This document shows positions 42,234-49,719 of a stretch of DNA of 64,000 nt, piece after piece; position 1 is the first letter of the stretch, and every line of letters starts with the position of its first letter. The notes beneath the pieces are model-generated. The model did not search any database, was not told the DNA's origin, and saw only the letters and a list, made by a program, of their open reading frames with translations. The stretch spans positions 248,001 to 312,000 of the forward strand of contig NZ_LFND01000006.1 of NCBI RefSeq assembly GCF_001045465.1, in the 5' to 3' direction. This stretch comes from Chryseobacterium angstadtii (GTDB lineage Bacteria > Bacteroidota > Bacteroidia > Flavobacteriales > Weeksellaceae). A program made the position numbers and the translations under genes.

Positions 42234-44477
42234 TTAAGCTTCAGCTGAAGGGTTCTGATCTCCGGCCGGTTTTTCACCTTCCGGTTGAGCATTTCCTTCA
42301 TTTCTTGCCGGTCTTTCAGGTCTTCCCTGTCCTTCCGGTCTTGGTTTTCCTTCCGGTCTTGGAGGTCTTGGTAAAAGAACTTTTCTTGAAAGCTTCATTT
42401 TCTTACGGTCGTCATAACCCATGAATTTCACTTCTACTTCATCACCTTCTGCATAAGGAACTTTGTCAAGACGGGCCCATTCAATTTCAGAAATATGAAG
42501 AAGTCCTTCAGTACCTTTTGCAATAGCTACAAAAGCTCCGAAATCCATTACTTTTACTACTTTACCTTTATACACCTCTCCTACTACAGGAACGAAAGTA
42601 ATTTCATTGATCTTAGCAACGGCAGCATTGATTTTCTCTCTGTCTGTTCCTGCAATCTCGATACGTCCGATCTCTCCGATTTCTTCAATCGCGATCACTG
42701 TATCCGTATCCTTCTGCATCTGCTGAATGATTTTTCCACCAGGCCCGATTACTGCACCAATGAAGTCTTTAGAGATCTCCATTACTACCATTTTCGGTGC
42801 GTGAGGCTTCACATCTGCTCTTGGCTCAGCAATAGTTTCTGTGATTTTATTTAAGATGTGTAATCTTCCGTCTCTCGCCTGCATCAAGGCTTTTTCCATG
42901 ATATCCATAGAAAGTCCCTGAATTTTGATATCCATCTGACAAGCAGTGATACCGTCTGCAGTACCAGTTACTTTAAAGTCCATATCACCCAGGTGATCTT
43001 CATCTCCTAAGATATCGGAAAGTACGGTAAATTTACCTGATTTTGTATCTGTAATCAGACCCATTGCAATACCGGAAACTGGTTTCGTAATTTGTACACC
43101 CGCGTCCATTAATGCTAATGTTCCTGCACAAACCGTTGCCATTGAAGAAGAACCGTTTGATTCCAGGATATCAGAAACAATTCTGATGGTATATGGATTT
43201 TCTTCAGGAATTACAGCCTGTAATGCTCTCTGAGCTAAGTTTCCGTGTCCTACTTCTCTTCTTGAAGTACCTCTTAAAGGTCTTGCTTCACCAGTAGAGA
43301 ACGGAGGGAAGTTATAATGTAGGAAGAATTTTTCGTCGTGTTGAGAAATTACGCTGTCTACCATGTTGGCATCTTTTACAGAACCTAATGTCACAGCAGT
43401 CAGAGACTGAGTTTCACCTCTTGTAAATACTGCAGAACCGTGAGCTCCCGGAAGATAGTCAATTTCTGACCAGATCGGACGAATCGTCTGAGGATCACGC
43501 CCATCAAGACGGATATTGTCTTCAAGGATCATCTGACGCATTGCCTCTTTTTCTACATCATGATAATATACTTTTACAAAAGGAGTTACTCTTTCAAGCT
43601 CTTCTACATCCTCTACATATTGTGCAAGGAATTCTTCAAGAACAGCCTTGAATTTCTCACCTCTTTCTTCTTTTCCTGAAGGCTGCTTAGCCACCTCGTA
43701 TACTTTATCGTAAGTTTCTTTCCAAACTTTCTCACGAATCGCTTCGTCGTGATTTTCGTGACTGTATTCTCTTTTAGGGAATGCTTTTCCTACTTTCTCA
43801 GCTAATCTTTCCTGAGCTTCAATCTGTTTTTTGATTTCAGCATGACCGAAGATGATGGCTTCCAGCATTTCCTGCTCAGAAATCTCCTTCATTTCTCCTT
43901 CTACCATTACGATGGAGTCTTTTGTAGCTCCCACCATAATATCAAGTTCAGAATCTTTCAATGCTTCATAGCTAGGATTAATAGCCAGCTCTCCATTGAA
44001 TCTTACAACTCTTACTTCAGACATAGGCCCGTTGAAAGGAATATCTGTAATAGCAATTGCCGCAGAAGCTGCTAAACCTGCTAAATCATCAGGAATTGTT
44101 TTTCCGTCATAAGAAATTAATGAAATCATTACCTGAACTTCAGCATGGAAATCTTCAGGGAAAAGCGGACGAAGAACTCTGTCTACTAAACGCATCGTTA
44201 AAATTTCCTGATCTGAAGGTCTTGCTTCTCTACGGAAGAAGTTTCCAGGAATTCTGCCACCTGCATAGAATTTTTCTCTATAATCTACTGTTAATGGTAA
44301 AAAATCTACACCAGGATTAGCTTCTTTATTGGCTACAACCGTTGCTAAAAGCATGGTTCCGCCCATTTTTACTACCACAGATCCATCAGCCTGCTTGGCC
44401 AGTTTCCCTGTTTCAATTGTGATTTCTCTGCCGTCTGCAAGAGTAATCGTTTCTGTAAACGCTTGAGGTACACTCAT
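42234..44477 (-). CDS. pnp: Polyribonucleotide nucleotidyltransferase (PNPase)
   Basis: PNPase degrades RNA phosphorolytically and is part of RNA decay. The 747-residue protein has two RNase PH domains (second near SSSMATVCAGTLALMDAGV) and an S1 domain (VGEVYKGKVVKVMDFGAFVAIAKGTEGLLHISEI). Before the S1 domain is a KH domain with the VIGPGGKIIQQMQ loop around residue 570. It ends in a Pro/Arg/Glu-rich low-complexity tail. YrlA Y RNAs are known to tether Ro proteins to PNPase, so this gene and the rsr locus may act together. Upstream is a TACCTTTG -7 element. Confidence 0.95.
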   Translation of the reverse strand: MSVPQAFTETITLADGREITIETGKLAKQADGSVVVKMGGTMLLATVVANKEANPGVDFLPLTVDYREKFYAGGRIPGNFFRREARPSDQEILTMRLVDRVLRPLFPEDFHAEVQVMISLISYDGKTIPDDLAGLAASAAIAITDIPFNGPMSEVRVVRFNGELAINPSYEALKDSELDIMVGATKDSIVMVEGEMKEISEQEMLEAIIFGHAEIKKQIEAQERLAEKVGKAFPKREYSHENHDEAIREKVWKETYDKVYEVAKQPSGKEERGEKFKAVLEEFLAQYVEDVEELERVTPFVKVYYHDVEKEAMRQMILEDNIRLDGRDPQTIRPIWSEIDYLPGAHGSAVFTRGETQSLTAVTLGSVKDANMVDSVISQHDEKFFLHYNFPPFSTGEARPLRGTSRREVGHGNLAQRALQAVIPEENPYTIRIVSDILESNGSSSMATVCAGTLALMDAGVQITKPVSGIAMGLITDTKSGKFTVLSDILGDEDHLGDMDFKVTGTADGITACQMDIKIQGLSMDIMEKALMQARDGRLHILNKITETIAEPRADVKPHAPKMVVMEISKDFIGAVIGPGGKIIQQMQKDTDTVIAIEEIGEIGRIEIAGTDREKINAAVAKINEITFVPVVGEVYKGKVVKVMDFGAFVAIAKGTEGLLHISEIEWARLDKVPYAEGDEVEVKFMGYDDRKKMKLSRKVLLPRPPRPEGKPRPEGQGRPERPARNEGNAQPEGEKPAGDQNPSAEA

Positions 44478-44544
44478 AAATTTGTCGTCTTTATACTCCG
44501 TATTGAGTATGAATTAATATTTAAACTCTTTAAATTTTCGTCTG

Positions 44545-44552
44545 CAAAGGTA
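44545..44552 (-). promoter_or_regulatory. -7 promoter element of pnp
   Basis: TACCTTTG on the minus strand is a full TAnnTTTG match, about 68 bp before the pnp ATG. It leaves room for a 5' UTR. It lies in the 440-bp gap shared with the MFS gene; the rest of that gap shows no gene. Confidence 0.5.
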
Positions 44553-44836
44553 CTATATAATAATGAAATATTAAATATTCATCCGTATAAATGCAGTTCG
44601 ATATCGTTGGATATTTCCTTTGTATTTTGCCAAAGATGCAAAAATTTTCGCCCAATGCTGTCTCTCTCCTTTTGATTTCTTCATTAAAAACATTTTTTTC
44701 AAAGAAAACTGATGATAAAATTCGCTTGTTTTCGTATTATTGTCTCAAATTATGTAAATAATATTTCAGCATCGTTAAATACGACTTATCTACATAAAAA
44801 AACACCAGAAAAGTTGGAGAAAACAGGCCTCTGCCT

Positions 44837-44844
44837 TATATTTG
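44837..44844 (+). promoter_or_regulatory. -7 promoter element of the sugar transporter
   Basis: TATATTTG is a full TAnnTTTG match, about 74 bp before the MFS ATG at 44918. Confidence 0.5.
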
Positions 44845-44917
44845 CCCTACTTCTCAAAATATATATGCAGCCGACGAAATAACTGAAAGAATTTAATCAT
44901 TCTTGTCCAATAAATAA

Positions 44918-46345
44918 ATGTTTATGATCAATAAAGAAGTGAAAACACAGAGCAGAAACTATACGATCCCGCTAATCACGATCACCCTGCTCTTTTTTAT
45001 GTGGGGATTCATTACCTGTATGAATGATATCCTGATTCCTTATCTGAAACAGCTTTTCAAACTTACCTTTTTTGAATCCATGCTCGTGCAGTTCTGCTTT
45101 TTCGGAGCATATTTCATTGGTTCCCTGATCTATTTTCTAATCTCTATTTCAAAAGGAGACCCTATTAATAAGGCAGGTTATAAAAAAGGAATTATGTTCG
45201 GTATTTTTCTGGCGGCCTTTGGCTGTATATTATTTTATCCGGCTGCTACATTTTCCTATTACCCTTTATTTCTAGGAGCTTTGTTTATTCTGGGGCTGGG
45301 TTTTACAGTGCTTCAGATCACAGCCAACGCTTACGTTTCATTACTGGGCAGTGAAGAATCTGCTTCCAGCCGTTTAAATATGACCCAGGCTTTCAATGCT
45401 TTCGGGACCACCATTGCTCCGGTACTTGGAGGACACCTTATTTTTGAATTCTTTTCTGCTCCGGATGGCTCGTTCAGTGCGGTAGCCACCAGAATTCCTT
45501 ATCTGATCTTTGCCGGAATCCTTTTATTGGTAGCATTATTGATTTCAAGAGTAAAATTGCCTTCTTTCCAGACCCAGGAAGAAGAGATTGTAAAAGGCTG
45601 GGGCGCTCTTGAATTCAGTCATCTGAAATTCGGAGTTTTTGCCATGTTTTGTTATGTAGGCGGAGAAGTAGCCGTAGGAAGCTTTATTATCAGCTTTCTG
45701 GAGCAGCCTCAGATTATGGGTTTCAATGAGATCATCAGCAAAAATTATCTTTCTCTGTATTGGGGAGGTGCCATGATCGGGCGTTTTCTCGGGGCAATTT
45801 CTTTGAACCAGTCTATAAGTCAGGGCAAAAAAGCCATTTATATGCTGGGTGCGGCAGCGGCTGTTTTTATGGTTATTTTCAGTATTGTTAATCTTAGTTT
45901 TGCCCAAATCAGCTTTTTCATTGTATTTATTGTCCTTAATTTCATTGCTTTCTTTATTGGTAAAGCAGCTCCGGCAAGAACGCTGTCTATTTTTGCAGCC
46001 ATCAATGTCCTGCTTCTCATCTCAGCTATGGTCAATCATGGTGAGTTGGCTATGTACAGTATTTTAGGCATCGGGATTTTTAACTCAATTATGTTCTCCA
46101 ACATCTACACGCTGGCTATTTCAGGTTTAGGGAAATATACCAGTCAGGGATCTTCTCTGGTGGTTATGGCTATTTTGGGAGGTGCTATTGTTCCTATTTT
46201 CCAGGGATATCTTGCAGATCAGTTTGGTGTACAGCATTCTTTTATTATTCCTGTTTTCTGCTATTTGGTGATTCTGATATTCGGAGTCTATTGTACTAAG
46301 TATCTGGGACATGTGGGAAATTCTGAAGCTCAATCCGGGCATTAA
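44918..46345 (+). CDS. FucP-like glucose/galactose MFS transporter
   Basis: The 475-residue major-facilitator protein has twelve helices with FMWGFITCMNDILIPYLKQLFKLTFFESMLVQFCFF at the start and GLGFTVLQITANAYVSLLG in the first half. FNAFGTTIAPVLGG and YWGGAMIGRFLGA follow. These match the glucose/galactose and fucose proton symporter family (FucP-like). The sugar cannot be told. It is monocistronic, divergent from pnp. Confidence 0.88.
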   Translation: MFMINKEVKTQSRNYTIPLITITLLFFMWGFITCMNDILIPYLKQLFKLTFFESMLVQFCFFGAYFIGSLIYFLISISKGDPINKAGYKKGIMFGIFLAAFGCILFYPAATFSYYPLFLGALFILGLGFTVLQITANAYVSLLGSEESASSRLNMTQAFNAFGTTIAPVLGGHLIFEFFSAPDGSFSAVATRIPYLIFAGILLLVALLISRVKLPSFQTQEEEIVKGWGALEFSHLKFGVFAMFCYVGGEVAVGSFIISFLEQPQIMGFNEIISKNYLSLYWGGAMIGRFLGAISLNQSISQGKKAIYMLGAAAAVFMVIFSIVNLSFAQISFFIVFIVLNFIAFFIGKAAPARTLSIFAAINVLLLISAMVNHGELAMYSILGIGIFNSIMFSNIYTLAISGLGKYTSQGSSLVVMAILGGAIVPIFQGYLADQFGVQHSFIIPVFCYLVILIFGVYCTKYLGHVGNSEAQSGH

Positions 46346-46488
46346 AATATTTCCCTTGTTTTGTAAAAAGTAACGCAAGGCTAGACAAAGAATTATAAAC
46401 CATATTTTGTTTTTAAGATATACAAAGCCGCTAACGCTTATTTTGGTAAGACAAGGCTTTTTTGTCAATAAACCTTTTTAATAGTAAG

Positions 46489-46521
46489 AAGTGAGATGTT
46501 TTTTCAATATCTCACTTTTTA
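46489..46521 (+). terminator. Intrinsic terminator downstream of the sugar transporter
   Basis: AAGTGAGAT and ATCTCACTT form a 9-bp stem followed by T5. It lies between the MFS and DUF4260 genes. Confidence 0.75.
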
Positions 46522-46595
46522 TTTTTAAGTTTTATTTTAATAGTAACTTTTAAGATTATTCATACACCTATCAGATAATCAATACCTTTATTCTT

Positions 46596-46955
46596 ATGAA
46601 AATTCAATTACAGCTTGAGTATTTTGCTTTTTTGATATTAGGAATCTTTGCATTCGGCCGTACGGAGCTTTCCTGGTGGTGGTTTGCAGGCTTGTTCTTT
46701 GCTCCTGATATTTCAATGTTGGGATATATCATAAATAATAAAGTGGGCGCATTTTTCTACAACCTTTTTCATCATCTGGGGCTTGCGATTGCTGTCTATC
46801 TTGTAGGAACTGTATTAGCTCTTCCTTATTTGCAGATGGCAGGTGCTATCTTGTTTTCGCACTCTGCATTTGACAGAATTCTGGGTTATGGACTGAAATA
46901 TCCGGACAGTTTTCAGAATACCCATTTGGGAAAGATTGGAAAGGACAAAAAGTAG
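46596..46955 (+). CDS. DUF4260 membrane protein
   Basis: The 119-residue protein has four apparent hydrophobic segments (about 6-20, 26-45, 52-72, 80-98). Family features are LSWWWFAGLFFAPDISMLGYI and the C-terminal DRILGYGLKYPDSFQNTHLGKIG, which is DUF4260. The function is unknown. Its last 24 nt are repeated exactly after the gene (see the direct repeat). Confidence 0.85.
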   Translation: MKIQLQLEYFAFLILGIFAFGRTELSWWWFAGLFFAPDISMLGYIINNKVGAFFYNLFHHLGLAIAVYLVGTVLALPYLQMAGAILFSHSAFDRILGYGLKYPDSFQNTHLGKIGKDKK

Positions 46956-47215
46956 TGGACTACGTAAAAGGAAGCTACTTGCAAAACCTATGGAGCAGAT
47001 AAGGTTTATTTTACCATATAAAGGTATTTTTAGAAATTAACCACAGATTACACGGATTTACACAGATGATCTTGTTGTTTATGATAAAGGAAATGGACAA
47101 ACCATGATTAAAAAAATCGTGCTGATTATAGAGATCATTCAGGTTTTTAATGTATTTATCTGCTCTATCTGTATTATCTGTGAGAAATCTGAAAGATTGG
47201 AAAGGACAAAAAGTA
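46930..47215. repeat. 25-bp direct repeat bracketing 236 bp
   Basis: GAAAGATTGGAAAGGACAAA+AAGTA occurs at 46930-46954, the end of the DUF4260 gene, and again at 47191-47215. The 236 bp between include TTAACCACAGATTACACGG-like words, repeated in reverse at about 51940. This indicates an insertion or local duplication. Confidence 0.7.
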
Positions 47216-47226
47216 AAAGCATAAAA

Positions 47227-47252
47227 AAAGCAGCTTCTTTCGAAACTGCTTT
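47227..47252 (-). terminator. Terminator after rpsO
   Basis: AAAGCAG and CTGCTTT form a stem around a 12-nt loop with A and T flanks, 20 bp downstream of the rpsO stop on the minus strand. Confidence 0.75.
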
Positions 47253-47271
47253 ATTTGAAAATCTTTGTAGA

Positions 47272-47541
47272 TTATTTTCTTAAACCTAGTTCAGCAATAA
47301 TTGCTCTATATCTTGCGATATCTTTGTTTTTAAGGTAATCTAGTAAACTTTTTCTCTTACCTACCAATTTCACTAGAGATCTCTCTGTGTTGAAATCGTG
47401 ACGATTAGCCTTTAAGTGTTGAGATAAGTGATTGATTCTGAAAGTGAAAAGAGCGATTTGTCCTTCAGCACTTCCTGTGTCTGTTGCAGATTTTCCATGT
47501 TTTGAGAAAATTTCCTGCTTTTTTTCTGTTGTTAAGTACAT
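47272..47541 (-). CDS. rpsO: Ribosomal protein uS15
   Basis: The 89-residue length and motifs YLTTEKKQEIFSKHGKSATDTGSAEGQIALFTFRINHLSQHLK and RHDFNTERSLVKLVGKRKSLLDYLK identify uS15, which binds the central domain of 16S rRNA. rpsO often lies directly next to pnp; here two opposite-strand genes separate them. A textbook Bacteroidota promoter precedes it. Confidence 0.96.
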   Translation of the reverse strand: MYLTTEKKQEIFSKHGKSATDTGSAEGQIALFTFRINHLSQHLKANRHDFNTERSLVKLVGKRKSLLDYLKNKDIARYRAIIAELGLRK

Positions 47542-47576
47542 TCCAATATTGTTTAATGATTATTATGTAACGGGTG

Positions 47577-47607
47577 CAAAATTACGACTATTTTTTGATT
47601 CTGCAAA
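47577..47607 (-). promoter_or_regulatory. rpsO promoter
   Basis: On the minus strand TTTG, exactly 19 bp, then TAATTTTG. This matches the Bacteroidota housekeeping consensus at both elements and fits the high expression of a ribosomal gene. Confidence 0.85.
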
Positions 47608-47692
47608 CATTATTGATTTCATATATCAAAATTGATAGAAAAAAATGTTAAAAATTTCTTAATAAATTGTATGTCATCCAACGAAAAGGCAG

Positions 47693-47700
47693 TAATTTTG
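47693..47700 (+). promoter_or_regulatory. -7 promoter element of the 47715 gene
   Basis: TAATTTTG is a full TAnnTTTG match, 14 bp before the ATG at 47715. It lies back to back with the rpsO promoter and supports the later start codon. Confidence 0.6.
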
Positions 47701-47714
47701 CATACGAATTACAA

Positions 47715-48266
47715 ATGAGAAAAATTATATTTTTTACAGCAGTCAGCACTTTTTTACTGGTAGGCGCCATTTCAGTAAAAGCACAAAAGAATGCCGACAA
47801 TAAAACAAAAAAAATCCTTTACTTCAACCCTGAGGTAGAGCCAGATATCGACGAAATCAAGGAACCCACCAACCATGCTTTTTTCAGCGCCGTTTCTGAT
47901 AATTTCAGCGGAAGAAGAGATAAAATGCTCAGAGCTGAAGTTCAGATTCCTTTTGACAGCATAGAAAAACAGACCATCACCGATTACTGCGTCAATAATG
48001 ATGCTGATTTTGCCATTGTTCCCAAAGTAAGGTATTTCAAAGTAGGCATCGGAAAGTATGTATTTTCTAATCAGGTAGTAGTCAGCATGAAACTTTTTGA
48101 TGCGGAAGGAAACCTGGTTACTGAATCGGACTATGACACGTACCGAAAAAATATGCGTCTTTTAGGTTCTACGGAAAACTCCATTAAAATAGGTACAGAC
48201 GGTGCCATAAAAGGGATTTTAAAAAAACTCAGAAAATTGAAGCCTTCAGCGGGAACGGAGCTTTAG
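47715..48266 (+). CDS. Secreted protein of unknown function
   Basis: From ATG 47715 the 183-residue product starts with a signal peptide (MRKIIFFTAVSTFLLVGAIS VKAQ type). No enzyme motif is visible. A pattern of YFN-PEVEPD, FDSIEKQTITDYCVNN and SMKLFDAEGNLV suggests a beta-rich periplasmic or surface protein. The frame from 47667 is rejected because the promoter -7 element sits inside it. Single-gene unit divergent from rpsO. Confidence 0.65.
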   Translation: MRKIIFFTAVSTFLLVGAISVKAQKNADNKTKKILYFNPEVEPDIDEIKEPTNHAFFSAVSDNFSGRRDKMLRAEVQIPFDSIEKQTITDYCVNNDADFAIVPKVRYFKVGIGKYVFSNQVVVSMKLFDAEGNLVTESDYDTYRKNMRLLGSTENSIKIGTDGAIKGILKKLRKLKPSAGTEL

Positions 48267-48350
48267 TAGTTGTTTTGTTTCGAGTTTCGAGTTGCGGGTT
48301 ACTGGTTATCGGTTGCGAGTTCAGTGATTCGAATAGTTCTATTTTTTTAA
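48267..48350. other. Degenerate words, no gene
   Basis: GTTTCGAGTTGCGGGTTACTGG-like words precede the tandem array. They are similar to those at 18720, 26650 and 37540. Confidence 0.35.
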
Positions 48351-48359
48351 TTCACAATT

Positions 48360-48885
48360 CAGCATTAAATAGTTAATCGTCAATTTTGCTTCGCAAGTTA
48401 ATGGTCAATTGGTGATGGCTGATCAATTCAAAATTCATAATTCAGCATTAAATAGTCAATGCTCAATTTTGCTTCGCAAGTGAATAGTCAGTTGGTGTTG
48501 GTCGATCAATCCAAAATTCAAAATTCACAATCAAATATCAAGACTCAATTTTGCTGTGCAAGTCAATAGTCAATTGGTGACAACCAATCAATTCACAATT
48601 CACAATTCAAAATCAAATATCAAGACTCAATTTTGCTGTGCAAGTCAATAGTAAATTGTTGGCAGCCAATCAATTCAAAATTCACAATTCAAAATTCAAC
48701 ATCAAATATCAAGGCTCAATTTTGCTGTGCAAGTCAATAGTCAATTGGTGACAGCCAATCAATTCAAAATTCAAAATTTAAAATTCACAATCAAATATCA
48801 AGACTCAATTTTGCTGTGCAAGTCAATAGTCAATTGGTAACAGCCAATCAATTCAAAATTCACAATTCACAATTTACAATTCTCC
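48360..48885 (+). repeat. Tandem array of an 82-90 bp element, six units
   Basis: The core CAATTTTGCT-[TCG/GTG]-CAAGT starts at about 48381, 48463, 48545, 48627, 48717 and 48805. Each unit adds CAATTGGTGACAGCCAATCAATTC, which holds a TTGG/CCAA hairpin, and TTCAAAATTCACAATTC words. Copies of the core stand alone at 18861 (reverse), 20941, 26566 (reverse) and 37697. It is not CRISPR: the units contain no unique spacers and no cas gene is near. Confidence 0.8.
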
Positions 48886-49027
48886 CCCATTCTATCTTCA
48901 AATATTTCCCTCAACATAATTGAAAAAAGCTTCAAACATATTGATTATTAGTTAAATATTTTCATCAAGTAGTGAATAATATAATATTTTTTACTATTTT
49001 AGTTCAACAAATCAAAACTTATACAAT
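48886..49027. other. Leader region of the peptide cluster
   Basis: A+T-rich sequence containing a likely weak promoter (TTTTTTACTATTTTAG near 48986) before the first GG-leader peptide gene. No other gene. Confidence 0.35.
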
Positions 49028-49177
49028 ATGAAAAATTTAAAGAAACTCAACCGAGAGCAACAAAGTCAGATCAATGGTGGAGCCATCAACAGATGCAGCA
49101 TAACACGACCTTGCAGCGTTGGATGGTGCTGTAGTGGAATATGCTCACCGCATGCATGTATTGATCCGGAACTTTAA
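49028..49177 (+). CDS. GG-leader six-cysteine peptide 1 (knottin-like)
   Basis: The 49-residue precursor has a charged leader (MKNLKKLNREQQSQINGG) ending in a Gly-Gly processing site at 17-18. A mature part follows with Cys at 23, 29, 34, 35, 39 and 44: C-x5-C-x4-CC-x3-C-x4-C. This is the spacing of inhibitor cystine knots and is shared by two neighbours. Leader peptides of this kind are cut and exported by C39-peptidase ABC transporters; none is in the window. A bacteriocin or signal function is inferred. Confidence 0.75.
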   Translation: MKNLKKLNREQQSQINGGAINRCSITRPCSVGWCCSGICSPHACIDPEL

Positions 49178-49210
49178 GAATTATGTCTTTTAATAATTAA
49201 ATCAATGGAT

Positions 49211-49351
49211 ATGAAAAATTTAAAGAGACTCAGCAAAGAACAGCAAAAGAAAATCAATGGCGGAGCTTTTGAAAGATGCAGTCTAACAAGACCTTGCTTC
49301 ATAGGCTTTTGCTGCCAGGGTGTTTGTATGGAATACGACTGTATTGAATAA
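49211..49351 (+). CDS. GG-leader six-cysteine peptide 2 (knottin-like)
   Basis: The 46-residue precursor is a close paralogue of peptide 1 (MKNLKRLSKEQQKKINGG leader). The mature part starts AFERC and has the same six-cysteine pattern, C-x5-C-x4-CC-x3-C-x4-C, with TRPC shared. It lies 33 bp downstream of peptide 1, so they probably form one transcript. Loop residues differ (SVGW versus FIGF), as expected for peptides aimed at different targets. Confidence 0.75.
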   Translation: MKNLKRLSKEQQKKINGGAFERCSLTRPCFIGFCCQGVCMEYDCIE

Positions 49352-49384
49352 CTGCCGTTTTTAATTAATGATTAAACTATTGAT

Positions 49385-49549
49385 ATGAAAAAACTCAAAA
49401 AGCTCACCAGAAAAGAACAGCAGGGAATCAGCGGCAGCGGACTGAATAAAAAATGTCAGATCCATAGCCAATGTGGATTCGGAGAATGCTGCGAAGGAGG
49501 AATGTGCATGCCTTCCCCTTATCCTCTATGCGGACCTATTCTCGAATAA
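49385..49549 (+). CDS. GG-leader six-cysteine peptide 3 (knottin-like)
   Basis: The 54-residue precursor is the most diverged of the three. Its leader ends GISGSG, so the double glycine is GSG rather than GG. Cys at 24, 30, 35, 36, 41 and 49 give C-x5-C-x4-CC-x4-C-x7-C, the same knot order with a longer last loop. The start is the ATG 33 bp after peptide 2. A terminator follows. Confidence 0.72.
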   Translation: MKKLKKLTRKEQQGISGSGLNKKCQIHSQCGFGECCEGGMCMPSPYPLCGPILE

Positions 49550-49581
49550 TATAGGTATTTATGAACTAAATTTAATTTTTG

Positions 49582-49609
49582 AACATCTGCTTCGGCGGAT
49601 GTTTTTTTT
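49582..49609 (+). terminator. Terminator after the peptide cluster
   Basis: AACATCTGC and GCGGATGTT form a 9-bp stem with a TTCG tetraloop and T8. Confidence 0.85.
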
Positions 49610-49690
49610 CAAATGTATATAATCAAGTGCTTTACACTTTAATTAATCCTTAATTTTACAGCTTTCCTTCATAGTCTTAATTTTTTGAAT

Positions 49691-49698
49691 TATTTTTG
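49691..49698 (+). promoter_or_regulatory. -7 promoter element of mgtE
   Basis: TATTTTTG is an exact TAnnTTTG match and overlaps the first possible TTG start codon. The transcript would start near 49704, which argues for the TTG at 49720. Confidence 0.55.
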
Positions 49699-49719
49699 CA
49701 TATCCTAAAATTTTACGTT

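Noticed and set aside
48360..48885. CRISPR array
   Set aside because: Units are 82-90 bp direct repeats without unique spacers, the core recurs outside the array, and no cas genes are near.
49696..49719. TTG 49696 as mgtE start
   Set aside because: A consensus -7 promoter element covers this codon, so it would not be in the mRNA.
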